DNA of 64,000 nucleotides, taken from assembly GCF_900129755.1 (NCBI RefSeq), contig NZ_FQWT01000005.1, forward strand, positions 310,001 through 374,000, in the 5' to 3' direction. The notes under the pieces are model-generated. The model saw only the letters and a program-made list of their open reading frames with translations, was not told where the DNA came from and did no database searches. A program made the position numbers and the translations under genes. Source of the stretch: Chryseobacterium oranimense (lineage in GTDB: Bacteria > Bacteroidota > Bacteroidia > Flavobacteriales > Weeksellaceae). Shown here piece after piece: positions 52,919 to 62,346 of the stretch; within the stretch, counting starts at the first letter, position 1, and each line of letters starts with the position of its first letter.

Positions 52919-53379
52919 TGCTTTTGGGTTTTAGGAATTAATTTTTCTAACGTTTTATTCTCATTTCTAATGGCTCTATTTTCATGACTGACACTTTTTA
53001 ACCTTTGATTCCGAGACTGATTTTCTTTTTCAAAGTATGACTTCATGTTTTCGACATACTCAAAGGCTTTTTTGTTTTCTTCAATACAGTCTATATTTTT
53101 TATAGTGTCAATTTTTGATTGCAGCTCTTTCTTATCGAACCTCAATTCTTTATTGACTTCTGAAAGCTGTTTGATATAGATACTGTCAGCTACTTTCTGA
53201 TTTTTCATGCCTTGGTCATAACCGGTTTGGCTCTTATAATCTCCATAAATAGCAGCACCAATTACAGTGACAAGAACCATCATAATACCTCCCAATGGTT
53301 TCATAAAAAATGCAAAGACCTTCTGGATCATTTCCCAGATCCAATTTCCGTATTCTTTTATATTAGTAGGATTTTGCAT
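52915..53379 (-). CDS. i-spanin-like membrane coiled-coil protein
   Basis: The 154-residue product has one N-terminal membrane helix (about residues 22-46, 'FFMKPLGGIMMVLVTVIGAAIYG') followed by a long coiled coil rich in Lys and Glu. This is the topology of inner-membrane spanins (type II, coiled coil in the periplasm). A holin function cannot be excluded, because the single-helix form also fits some holins. Confidence 0.55.
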   Translation of the reverse strand: MQNPTNIKEYGNWIWEMIQKVFAFFMKPLGGIMMVLVTVIGAAIYGDYKSQTGYDQGMKNQKVADSIYIKQLSEVNKELRFDKKELQSKIDTIKNIDCIEENKKAFEYVENMKSYFEKENQSRNQRLKSVSHENRAIRNENKTLEKLIPKTQKQ

Positions 53380-53432
53380 TTTTTATAAATTCTTTATCAT
53401 TTTATTTTTATTACTTTTACAAAAACTTTCCT

Positions 53433-53690
53433 ATGAAAAACTTTTTTAAAAACATCATAGAAACCCTAAATCCAACGTCTTCTAAAAACATTAATCGAAA
53501 TATTCAAAGGTTAAAGAAATTAGCATTGGAAGAAGGTTGTTATACATCTGAGTTAGAGCAAATTGAAATTGATATTGATGGGACAAGTGATGAAAATTTA
53601 AAATTAAAATTGAAAATAAAGTTTAAAAACAAGCTTAATTCTATTGTTAATAGTGCAATTATCAAGAATCAATATGATAGAGCTTGGTAA
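53433..53690 (+). CDS. Small plus-strand protein within the late region
   Basis: The 85-residue basic protein starts 'MKNFFKNIIETLNPTSSKNI' and is the only plus-strand gene in the tail-lysis block. It ends exactly where the convergent tail gene ends (53691). An A/T-rich start region and no good consensus promoter are seen. It could be a prophage-expressed 'moron' gene, or a chance frame. Confidence 0.45.
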   Translation: MKNFFKNIIETLNPTSSKNINRNIQRLKKLALEEGCYTSELEQIEIDIDGTSDENLKLKLKIKFKNKLNSIVNSAIIKNQYDRAW

Positions 53691-55721
53691 TTAGTATATA
53701 CCAACATCTTGATAAACTTCTGCTATATCTATCAAAGATCTTTCATATATCTTTTGATTTCCTGCTACATTTGGATGTATATAAACCCCCGACTCATTAG
53801 CGAAAAGTGCATTATCTTTCGTAACGCCATCAGCGTTAACAGATGTTGCAACATTCATTTTAACCGATAATAATTTTCGAGCGTCAACGACAGTTTGAAT
53901 CATTGAGTTTTTAGATGCAGTAGAACTATCATATAATGGAATTAAATTCAATATTACTTTACAGTCGTATGATTCACAGAATTCAACTAATTGATTTAAT
54001 TTAGCGTCTGTATTGCCTCCGTTGGTGCCAATTGTTATAAAAACATATTTTGGTCGTAAGTAGGGTAATTCATTTTGGACCCTTGATAAAACACCATCAA
54101 TTGTTCCTGCACTACGTCCACTTACATAATAAGACTTATTTAATTTTGAACCTATCAAGTTTGCAAATCGGTCCTTATAGTATGGCGTATTTGCTGATGT
54201 ACCAACCGTATTTCCTTCTGTTATTGAATCCCCATAAAACCCTATAAACGGGCGTTCTGTAATAATTGATTTTACGGCAATTGAAGAAATTACAGGACTT
54301 GCTGTTGAAGATACAAATCCGAATTTATATTTGTCGAATTGCCCTAATTGCGACACTTGTGCTGACGATTTATTTCCAGTGAAAGGATCAATAAACTCAA
54401 CTTTAGTAAGGTTATTTAATTTATATAATCTTAAAACATACTCTCTGCCATCAATAATATCAAAGGTAAAAGTGGTGGTTGTAGCAACTGATGATGTCGA
54501 ATCGATATTATAAATTGTTATAGTTTTTGCAACACTATCAATTATTGAAAACGCTTTACCTACATTATTTTCAGAATATTGTGTGCCGATGTAAAATTTT
54601 GTATTCGAAGAAAATTTCACTTTTAACTCAATAAACCTTTGCCCTAAATTATATTGCTTGTTAATAATAACACCATTGCCAACCCCAGAGGAAGAAATGG
54701 TTAATCCATTCGATCCAATTGAGAATGTACTGGAACCACTTTCAGAAATAATTGAATCGATTTCACCATTAGATCTTTGATAAAGAGTATTATTAAAATC
54801 AAAATTTAATTCTCTTAATTCGTTAATTTGATCGATTATTTTCTTGGTAGACTCACCTATAGTTTTTGTTCCTCGAAATATGACACCTATTAACACATCA
54901 TTAACGGTTCCTAGCGAGCCTGCATATAAGTTTCTTGCAGATGTTGCGCCTGTTAATACGTAATATCCTACACCCGCAGAAATGAATATTAGATATTGAC
55001 TGGCATCAATTGGTGATGAAAAAGGTACATTCTGCACACCTACAGAAGTCACATTTACCGGGATAGTTTGATACGGTGTATTTAGATCTGTTTTTGAATA
55101 GACGTATATATTAATAGTTCCCGTGGTTATAAATTTCACGTCCATTGATGTAAAATATTCAAAATCACTATATAAGTTAGGATCGTATGTAAACCGTGCC
55201 GCACCTGGTAAATCTGCTGTATTTGCATTATTAATGTCAAACCCAGCAGGTAAATTCATTACAAGATCTTGCACTGTCCCTCCAAATGTAAATTCTCCTA
55301 TTACTTCATCAAATAATTGTTTAGGGGAAAAAGATTTATCATCTACTTTATTCCTGAACTCTATATCTGTTGCATTGTTTACACCTGGCAACGCGACTTC
55401 TGCTTTAATCCAGTTGGTACCATCAAAGAAAAATAATGTATCAAATCCACTTTTTGATTTAAGATTTCCAGCATTCGGATAGTTTGTACCGGGATCTTCA
55501 GAGCTGACCTGTGGTTTATACCACCCCACGGATGTTGGTGTTGAGTCAGCCGGAGAAATAGGCTTTGCAACATTGTTTAACAGCGGATAGAAAACATCTG
55601 CTGGTATTTTCCTCAATTTGTCATCATCTCCAGCAAATAAAAAATTGCCTGGATCAAAAGCTGCTGCAATATCTAATTCACTTGGCTTTTTTATTACTAA
55701 TAAATCTGGATTCACCCCCAT
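53691..55721 (-). CDS. Tail receptor-binding protein with SGNH esterase domain
   Basis: The 676-residue protein has an N-terminal part of short repeats ('LPGVNNATDIEFRNKVDDKSFSP' near 111), a beta-sandwich region (about 330-480) and a C-terminal SGNH hydrolase: 'GDSITEG' (497-503, Ser499), 'GTNGGN' (565-570) and 'YIHPN' (647-651). Such domains on phage tails remove acetyl groups from capsular or O-antigen sugars. It is the most 3' tail gene before lysis, as receptor-binding proteins usually are. Confidence 0.82.
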   Translation of the reverse strand: MGVNPDLLVIKKPSELDIAAAFDPGNFLFAGDDDKLRKIPADVFYPLLNNVAKPISPADSTPTSVGWYKPQVSSEDPGTNYPNAGNLKSKSGFDTLFFFDGTNWIKAEVALPGVNNATDIEFRNKVDDKSFSPKQLFDEVIGEFTFGGTVQDLVMNLPAGFDINNANTADLPGAARFTYDPNLYSDFEYFTSMDVKFITTGTINIYVYSKTDLNTPYQTIPVNVTSVGVQNVPFSSPIDASQYLIFISAGVGYYVLTGATSARNLYAGSLGTVNDVLIGVIFRGTKTIGESTKKIIDQINELRELNFDFNNTLYQRSNGEIDSIISESGSSTFSIGSNGLTISSSGVGNGVIINKQYNLGQRFIELKVKFSSNTKFYIGTQYSENNVGKAFSIIDSVAKTITIYNIDSTSSVATTTTFTFDIIDGREYVLRLYKLNNLTKVEFIDPFTGNKSSAQVSQLGQFDKYKFGFVSSTASPVISSIAVKSIITERPFIGFYGDSITEGNTVGTSANTPYYKDRFANLIGSKLNKSYYVSGRSAGTIDGVLSRVQNELPYLRPKYVFITIGTNGGNTDAKLNQLVEFCESYDCKVILNLIPLYDSSTASKNSMIQTVVDARKLLSVKMNVATSVNADGVTKDNALFANESGVYIHPNVAGNQKIYERSLIDIAEVYQDVGIY

Positions 55722-55722
55722 T

Positions 55723-56220
55723 TTAATCTGTTTTAATAATTTCGTAGTCTTTATCTCCCATTATCGTATTTGGACCTTCCCCAAGCACCCTAATTCGTTC
55801 ATTCGCTTCATCTGGTTTACCATAGCCTATAATCGTTGCGTTAAAAGAAATGAAATCACCTGCTGTATCTGAATCTGATATTGAGGTAACATGTCCTTTT
55901 CCAGAATCAACATACCAGCCGGACAGTGTTTTTCTCATCCAGTCTATCAGTATTTTATTCCTTTTGTACGATCTAAGTTCGCGGTATGAGATTATATTAT
56001 TTCCACTGTCAAGATCATCCTTGATCATAATTCCGGAAAGTTGTATTGAATAACTTTGGTTAGTTGGATAATCAGTATTCCAACCTTCATTATCCCGTGT
56101 AGTGGTTTTTATCGTCTCTGATTCTTCAGATATAGGACTAGCTGTAAGGCACGCGACTGGCACCCATGCATTATTTTTTTTAATATAAAAAAGGTTTTCT
56201 TCTCCCTTAATCTGCTCCAT
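55723..56220 (-). CDS. Tail-tube-like (minor tail) protein
   Basis: The 165-residue protein contains 'VACLTASPISEESETIKTTTRDNEGWNTDYPTNQSYSIQLSG', the pattern of TP901-1-type tail tube proteins. The major tube protein lies upstream at 62347, so this second copy near the tail tip could cap or extend the tube. It starts 1 bp before the receptor-binding gene stop region on the same strand. Confidence 0.55.
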   Translation of the reverse strand: MEQIKGEENLFYIKKNNAWVPVACLTASPISEESETIKTTTRDNEGWNTDYPTNQSYSIQLSGIMIKDDLDSGNNIISYRELRSYKRNKILIDWMRKTLSGWYVDSGKGHVTSISDSDTAGDFISFNATIIGYGKPDEANERIRVLGEGPNTIMGDKDYEIIKTD

Positions 56221-56253
56221 ACAACCCCTTTTCTCTAATATAGTGAAAATCAG

Positions 56254-58449
56254 CTAAACAATTGTTACTTTTGTCTCATTTCCATAGTTATCTTTGATGT
56301 CTACATAGAAATCTGAGCTATCTAAATTCGTACTTGAAAATTCCCTGCTCACTAACCTTATTGTATTGTCTGAAGTATTGAGTGTGTAATTCATCGGAAG
56401 GAAATTTCCACTAATATTATCATAGCTTATCAAGCTTAAGTATGGTATGTACCCATAAATATCACCCTCAAAAATAATCATTGGACGAGGGGCTATTCTA
56501 ATATTGTCTTCGGCATTTATCTCCAATATTTCCTTTGTTTCTACCATGCCTTTACGGTGCCATTTATCTGTTGGGGTTTCTCCATTATCTTTATAAATTG
56601 TCCCTACAAACAAATCTGAGACACTATCGCCATTATAAACTGTAATGTCCGATTTTGTCACGGTCGATAATTTCTTTTTGCGTTGAGCTGTGTAAACCCG
56701 TCCTTTTACATCACCTTCACTTGTCCCAGTCAAAGAAATACTATGAACTTTAAACCTACCGCCTCCTAATCGGTGAACGTCCCGGTAAATGATAATGTTT
56801 AACTTGCCGCTTATAGGGGCTTTTATTGAGGCTTCTACAACCGCTTCACCTTTACCCATGTATTCATGGTATGGAGGGTTGTAAGTGCCAATTGAGTTAT
56901 TGACAAATATTGAACCACCTGCAGTTGACCAACTACCGTCTTCATTAAGCCACTGATTTCCAACGGCTACAGAGTACCTTATTCCCACAGAATTTTGATT
57001 CACGTTGGAATATCTTATCATTAGCTTAAATATTGCCCCTTGGCTAATATCAATGTCTTGAGCCAGCCTCAAAAGGGTTGGTATTTCATCGTTAAACCAA
57101 TTTGTTTGTGAATCCACTCCAAATCCATCTTCATTTCTTACGACTCGCCCATCCAAATTATCTACAACCCATCCCGGAATGTCTAATCCTGCTCCTTCAA
57201 GCTTAAGTTCCGGATTCCTGAATATAGCGTTTGCTCCGCCATATTCATAAGAAATTCTATAGGCCTGTACGCTTGGAGAAATGCTTTTTCTCTGATTTGA
57301 ATTACAATGAAATACATCAAAATTATTAATTTGGCTTCCTATTGTTATTTCTGGATGCCAAACATTATAATCAGAGAATGCGCCATTCACATATCTTGTA
57401 AAAAACATGTTTTCCTTGGTGTCTATGGATCGATAGATAAACCACTCACCATGCATCTGCATTACAGTACAATTAAAGATCTGAATGATAGATTTTAGTA
57501 CGCTTTCACAATCCATAGGCTCTTTTGCATCCTGGAAATATCTTTCCATATTGAAAAATGCCCCTTCAAATATTGTACTCTCAGCAATATCCCCTATAAA
57601 TCCATCGTATTCTATTTCGCAATTAACATTTATAGGTAAATCAAGCCCTGTCTTTTTCAAACAATTCTTAATTATACTTAGCCCATTTTGTTTTCCGATA
57701 AACGACATTCCGTTTTCATTGGAAAATGACATGTCTTTTAATGTAGATAATCCGTCATAAGCATCAATACTTAATTCCCAGCGATCGTAAACGTAATCTT
57801 CCCAAATACCATCGGGTTTAAGAAATCCGACAAAAATTAACTGCTCATTTCTAAAAAGAAATACCTTGTAATTCTTCTCATCTTCTGAATATAGATCTTG
57901 TAAGGTTAGGCCAGAATCTGCCAAAAGCTTAAGTTCAATACTTGACGCAACAAGCGGCTGAAAGTGGTCTGTTTTTTCCTGATATTTATGTTCAGCAGTT
58001 CCATTAATTTCAGTACTTTGACCTTCATAACCTCTTTCTTTAATTTCACATCTATATTTAACTTCGGGGGAGACTTCGTTTTCAAACCAATATTTTAAAT
58101 TATAAGGTCTATCTTCCTCAGGAATTGTATTTTCATCTATAACCTTTAAATATAATTTTATATCTTTTGACACGGTATCATCAAAGGCTTTAGCTGTAAT
58201 AACATATTCATAGTTACCTACCGGCAAAGATACCGCATCAACATAAACGAATACAGTGTCCGAGCTATCAGATGGATTGGGACCAATGATAATAATTGGA
58301 TCACAATAATAGTCAATTTGAGACGTAACAGGATCAAGTCCATCAATTAAGTATCCTACAAACGTGTTGTCACCAGTTGTGCTTGACGTAAATCGATTAT
58401 AAGTTAGAGATATAGATGACCTGTTAAATGTGAGTCTCTTATTTGCCAT
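56254..58449 (-). CDS. Large tail tip protein (hub/fiber)
   Basis: The 731-residue protein lies directly after the tape measure, where tail-tip and hub proteins are encoded. Its N-terminal beta-sandwich contains 'GNYEYVITAKAFDDTVSKDIKLYLKV' (near 78), and a middle part with 'FLFRNEQLIFVGFLKPDGIWEDYVYDRWELSIDAYDG' resembles distal tail/hub sequence. No catalytic motif was seen. I infer a structural tail tip, not a named family. Confidence 0.6.
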   Translation of the reverse strand: MANKRLTFNRSSISLTYNRFTSSTTGDNTFVGYLIDGLDPVTSQIDYYCDPIIIIGPNPSDSSDTVFVYVDAVSLPVGNYEYVITAKAFDDTVSKDIKLYLKVIDENTIPEEDRPYNLKYWFENEVSPEVKYRCEIKERGYEGQSTEINGTAEHKYQEKTDHFQPLVASSIELKLLADSGLTLQDLYSEDEKNYKVFLFRNEQLIFVGFLKPDGIWEDYVYDRWELSIDAYDGLSTLKDMSFSNENGMSFIGKQNGLSIIKNCLKKTGLDLPINVNCEIEYDGFIGDIAESTIFEGAFFNMERYFQDAKEPMDCESVLKSIIQIFNCTVMQMHGEWFIYRSIDTKENMFFTRYVNGAFSDYNVWHPEITIGSQINNFDVFHCNSNQRKSISPSVQAYRISYEYGGANAIFRNPELKLEGAGLDIPGWVVDNLDGRVVRNEDGFGVDSQTNWFNDEIPTLLRLAQDIDISQGAIFKLMIRYSNVNQNSVGIRYSVAVGNQWLNEDGSWSTAGGSIFVNNSIGTYNPPYHEYMGKGEAVVEASIKAPISGKLNIIIYRDVHRLGGGRFKVHSISLTGTSEGDVKGRVYTAQRKKKLSTVTKSDITVYNGDSVSDLFVGTIYKDNGETPTDKWHRKGMVETKEILEINAEDNIRIAPRPMIIFEGDIYGYIPYLSLISYDNISGNFLPMNYTLNTSDNTIRLVSREFSSTNLDSSDFYVDIKDNYGNETKVTIV

Positions 58450-58450
58450 T

Positions 58451-61400
58451 CTAGTTAGTATTTAGTCTGTTCCCTTTTGCTATTTCCCTATTTAGCACTC
58501 CCACTAAATCACTTCCTGCAAGCCTGAAAACTACTTCACCACCGGAAGAACCACCTGTTGTATAATTTGAACTATATGTATTACCTGAATAGTTTGCTCC
58601 TGTTGCGGTTGACACTGATCCGCCCGATCCGCTCATGTTTGAATTGGCTTTTGATCCAATAGCACTTCCGGCAATTGACAAGGCAGCACCGACAGCAATT
58701 GCTGCTATACCTGCCGCAATAGCCTGATAACCTCCTGTTTTGATAATTTCATCTAGGGTACCTTTCATTATAGCTAAGGTTCCGTATTTAATCAGTAATG
58801 CTCCCATATCAGACAGAAATCCTGCAAACATTTTCAACAGTCCGTTACCAACTGCCCCGATTACATTTCCTCCATTTGCAATTGCTTCACCAATTGATGA
58901 AAACATATTTGTAAGTCCTGAAGCAAAAGAATTTTGTCCTAGGTTTTTGAATTCATCATTAAAATTCTTAACAATCTCAGTAGCACCATCGGCAATTTCT
59001 TTTCCCTTCGCTTTAAGAGCTTCTTTGATGTATCTGGCTTTTTGTTCAATACTTAATGCATTGTCTGAATTTATTTTATCAGTTATATCTGCATACTTCT
59101 TTTCTACAAGTACTTTATTATCCTCATAGCTTACCTTATCCTTTAGAAATTCATTATAATAATCTCTCTGTTGTTGTAAAAACTTTTGATTTTGTTCATT
59201 AATAAATCGATAACGATCAAGGAAGGCGTTGCTATTTCCTGATTTTGAAAACTCCTTGTTTGAAATATCATTCAAATATGCAAGCTTGTCACCTAAGTCG
59301 GGCATTCTTGAAAGAGCATTTTCAATATCTTGTTGAAACTTTTCTAACGGACTTTTTATTCCGGCCAAGCTATTGATTTTGTTTTCTAGGAAAATTATAT
59401 TGTCCTTGTCTTCATCAGATAATATTCCTACTTCTGATTTTTGAAGTAAAATATCTTTTTCTTTTTGAAGATATTCCAGATAGTTTTTAGAACCTTTAAT
59501 AAGCTCACCATATTGCTTTTTCCCAATATCATTTCCGAATGATTGGGAAATTTGTTCAAAATCAGCCCATTGTTTGCCAAGTTCATCACTCCTCTCTTGG
59601 AAAGATTTATATTGAAGATCCTTTATTTTTTTGTTCAGATCTTGTAAGCGCTTATACGCCTGTTCTGTACTTAATACTTCTCCCGTTAAGTAAGGGTTAC
59701 CTTTTTTATCAGTTTCACTGCCATATTTATCAGTTGTACGTATTTTAACAAGCCCTTTCGCACCATTATCAATAGCAGTTTGTAGAAGTTGTGCTCTTTT
59801 TTCAAGATCATTTATACTACCTATTGGAAATATTTCTGCTAATTGTTTTTCTGATTCTTTTTCAGGGTTGATAGAATCAATTTCTTTTTTAACAGCTGCT
59901 ATTTGAGCGGCAATTTTAGCAGCTGCAGCTTTAGTTGGTGCCTTATCTAAGGCCGCCTGTAACCCCTTAAGTTTTTCCTCTAAACCTTCTTTCCAACCTT
60001 TACCTACTGATTTCCCTGCTACAACACCTTCTTTTTCAAGATTGCTTATGTCATTAGACCCAGCTTTGAATATATCAAGAAGAGGTTTATTTTCTGCAGC
60101 GAATTTATTTGAGTTACTTTTTAATTCTTTAACATATTTAAAAACAACTAATGAAGCTGCCTTCTTTATTTCTTCAGGAGAAGCGTACATTTGCTCTAAA
60201 ATAGACTTGTCGCCAATGACCATATGTTCCGAAACATTTAAGTTACCGACAAGTCTATTAAATTCCTTAAGATTTTTGTAACTGGGGTTTGAATAAACTT
60301 TTAATGCTGCATTTATTTTTTCTCTAACGGCTAACTCTTCCTTTAAACGGCCGTCTTCTCTCCTATCTAATTCAGCCTGCGCCGCCCTAGCTGTCGATGC
60401 TCTAAAAATAGCTTTTCTAAGCTCATTATATGAACCTGTAGCCTTGCCAGTAAGTATAATTTCATCATTAATATTTTGGAAATAATGTGGGTACTGTTTT
60501 TGCAAATCATCAACAGCCTTTTTCCTTTCTTCTATTGAAAGTTTAACATTTTGAGTCTTAGAATAAAGTTGATCAAGAGAGGATATTTCCGCCTGTGCAG
60601 ATGACTTAGCTTTATCTAGTGATTTCGTCCATTTTTCCTGTCTTTCAGCGGCAGTTTCAGCTGCAGTAGCATATTTATAAATAGCGACCCCTAATGCTGC
60701 TAATAAAACTAATTCGGGACCTAAAACAGTGAATAAAACTGTTAATACGGTGCCTAATGCTGAGAACCCAGCAACCAAAACAGGTAGAATGGTCATTATT
60801 GATCCAAGAAGCACAATAAGGGGTCCAATAACAGCAATTATTCCCGTAATAATTAAAATTGCTTTTTGCATTCCAGGGCTTAAGTCTTCAAATGCAGAAA
60901 CTAATTTATCAATAGCATTAGTAACCTTTTCAATAATATTTGAAATATTAAAGTTCTTATTTATCGCATCTCCAATACGAGAAAGATTGATAAATATTGA
61001 ATCCTTTAAATTTTCAAATGCATTTTTGATACCCCCGGTTACCTTAGGTAGCTTGGCAAATTCAAGAATAAGTTTATTCACAACTTCTGCGCCAGTTGCT
61101 CCGGTCTTTGCAATTGCCTCTGAATCTGAAGTTCCAAAAGCTGACTCTAATGCACCTCTTAATTGAGGCAGTTGTTCCATTAGCTGCCTTAGATCTTGGC
61201 CAAATCCTGTTGTTTTATTTTGTAGTTGTGTGAGCGCTAGGATAACAAAGTTCATTTCGTTAGCCCCTTTGCCGACTGTTGCTAAAGCATTGCCAAAAGA
61301 AAGCAATGCCTGTCTTGCCTTACCTGCTGAAAATCCCGCAGATTGAAGGGCAACAGACCCTTGCGCTGCCTCTTTTAATCCAAGCCCCGGAAGTTTAGCA

Positions 61401-61699
61401 ACTTCTCTTAGTTTAGCAAATTCCCCAGAAGCCCTTGCCGCACTCCCCATTACAGCCTCTAACCCTTTTTGCAAGGCTTCAATATCGCCATAAGCTTTAA
61501 CGGAAGCTGCAGCTAAACCTGCGATTGGTAGGGTTACGTACATGGTCAACTTCTGACCTAAGTCAGAAATTTTATTACCAATCTCTCCAATCCTTTCAGC
61601 CTGCCTTACAAAATTCTGCAGCATTCCCTGGGCCCTATTCAGGTCACTTCCCAGCTGTGAAGGATCCGCGCCAATCTCAATCCTTAATTCGTCCGCCAT
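58451..61699 (-). CDS. Phage tape measure protein
   Basis: The 1082-residue protein has an N-terminal TMP domain ('LRIEIGADPSQLGSDLNRAQGMLQNFVRQAERIGEIGNKIS', then 'AAASVKAYGDIEALQKGLEAVMG') and several membrane-like segments (about 280-345 'AILIITGIIAVIGPLIVLLGSIMTILPVLVAGFSALGTVLTVLF'). Long coiled-coil regions and a Gly/Ser-rich end follow. Tape measure length sets tail length, and 1082 residues implies a long tail. It starts 23 bp before the stop of the chaperone-extension gene. Confidence 0.93.
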   Translation of the reverse strand: MADELRIEIGADPSQLGSDLNRAQGMLQNFVRQAERIGEIGNKISDLGQKLTMYVTLPIAGLAAASVKAYGDIEALQKGLEAVMGSAARASGEFAKLREVAKLPGLGLKEAAQGSVALQSAGFSAGKARQALLSFGNALATVGKGANEMNFVILALTQLQNKTTGFGQDLRQLMEQLPQLRGALESAFGTSDSEAIAKTGATGAEVVNKLILEFAKLPKVTGGIKNAFENLKDSIFINLSRIGDAINKNFNISNIIEKVTNAIDKLVSAFEDLSPGMQKAILIITGIIAVIGPLIVLLGSIMTILPVLVAGFSALGTVLTVLFTVLGPELVLLAALGVAIYKYATAAETAAERQEKWTKSLDKAKSSAQAEISSLDQLYSKTQNVKLSIEERKKAVDDLQKQYPHYFQNINDEIILTGKATGSYNELRKAIFRASTARAAQAELDRREDGRLKEELAVREKINAALKVYSNPSYKNLKEFNRLVGNLNVSEHMVIGDKSILEQMYASPEEIKKAASLVVFKYVKELKSNSNKFAAENKPLLDIFKAGSNDISNLEKEGVVAGKSVGKGWKEGLEEKLKGLQAALDKAPTKAAAAKIAAQIAAVKKEIDSINPEKESEKQLAEIFPIGSINDLEKRAQLLQTAIDNGAKGLVKIRTTDKYGSETDKKGNPYLTGEVLSTEQAYKRLQDLNKKIKDLQYKSFQERSDELGKQWADFEQISQSFGNDIGKKQYGELIKGSKNYLEYLQKEKDILLQKSEVGILSDEDKDNIIFLENKINSLAGIKSPLEKFQQDIENALSRMPDLGDKLAYLNDISNKEFSKSGNSNAFLDRYRFINEQNQKFLQQQRDYYNEFLKDKVSYEDNKVLVEKKYADITDKINSDNALSIEQKARYIKEALKAKGKEIADGATEIVKNFNDEFKNLGQNSFASGLTNMFSSIGEAIANGGNVIGAVGNGLLKMFAGFLSDMGALLIKYGTLAIMKGTLDEIIKTGGYQAIAAGIAAIAVGAALSIAGSAIGSKANSNMSGSGGSVSTATGANYSGNTYSSNYTTGGSSGGEVVFRLAGSDLVGVLNREIAKGNRLNTN

Positions 61700-62006
61700 T
61701 TACCGCTTCATTAATCGCCTTCATGTATAACTCCTTCCCTCTTTCTGAAATACCCGCAGATTTTCTAATCCTTAAATCTTCCAAAGGCATAAATTGTTCT
61801 TTCGAAACTTTTTTCCCTTTTTCCGGAATATTCAGGTAAACCATATAGGCTACTTCCCGTGTATGTATCCATTTATCTTTATTCCTTCTTTTAAAGCCCA
61901 ATAATCTTAACTGATATTCTCTCCATGTCATATCTTCTGCATATTCCAAAGAAATACACCCGAGTTCCTCGATGGCAAATGAAAGAATATCTATGTCAAA
62001 ATTTAT
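61677..62006 (-). CDS. Tail assembly chaperone, frameshift extension (gpT-like)
   Basis: A frame running from the slippery site at 62006 down to 61677 is open without a stop. It lies in -1 phase to the gene upstream. A -1 shift at the A6 run would append 109 residues to the 113-residue chaperone, giving about 222. An internal TTG at 61949 has been predicted as a separate start (90 residues). Together with its place before the tape measure gene this mirrors gpG/gpGT of lambda. Confidence 0.7.
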   Translation of the reverse strand: MNFDIDILSFAIEELGCISLEYAEDMTWREYQLRLLGFKRRNKDKWIHTREVAYMVYLNIPEKGKKVSKEQFMPLEDLRIRKSAGISERGKELYMKAINEAVNGGRIKD

Positions 62007-62344
62007 TTTTTCTTTACTGGAGCTTTCTTCTGCTTTCCCGGCTCCACATCAACTTTTATGGATGCCGTAAATCCTTCTAGGAATTTTTTTAATTGAGGTG
62101 ATGCAAGACCTCCATCTTCATCGATCATATCCTCTACTTGTTCTAAAGTAAATTCAACTTCGGGATTGCCTTTTTTAAGTGAGTTAAAAATTAGAACAGG
62201 TGCTACCAAAGGTGCATTATTTGCAAATTCATTGAAAAATGAAGTTAAATCAGTATTCAAATCTTTAATTGTCTGTCCAATTACAGTTAACCCGAATTTA
62301 GCCTTATATTGAACCTCGTTAAAGGTTAAAACAGTGTGATTCAT
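62003..62344 (-). CDS. Tail assembly chaperone (gpG-like)
   Basis: The 113-residue protein ('MNHTVLTFNEVQYKAKFGLTVIGQTIKDLN') is the small chaperone gene between the tail tube and tape measure genes. It ends 'KVDVEPGKQKKAPVKKK', and the codons AAG AAA AAA TAA form an A-run just before the stop. This is the position and tail expected for a gpG-like protein that also makes a longer frameshifted form. Confidence 0.8.
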   Translation of the reverse strand: MNHTVLTFNEVQYKAKFGLTVIGQTIKDLNTDLTSFFNEFANNAPLVAPVLIFNSLKKGNPEVEFTLEQVEDMIDEDGGLASPQLKKFLEGFTASIKVDVEPGKQKKAPVKKK

Positions 62345-62346
62345 AA

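Noticed and set aside
62003..62020. Classic X-XXY-YYZ slippery heptamer at the chaperone stop
   Set aside because: The A-run is preceded by G, so the heptamer is not canonical. A stop-codon slip on the A6 run is proposed instead.
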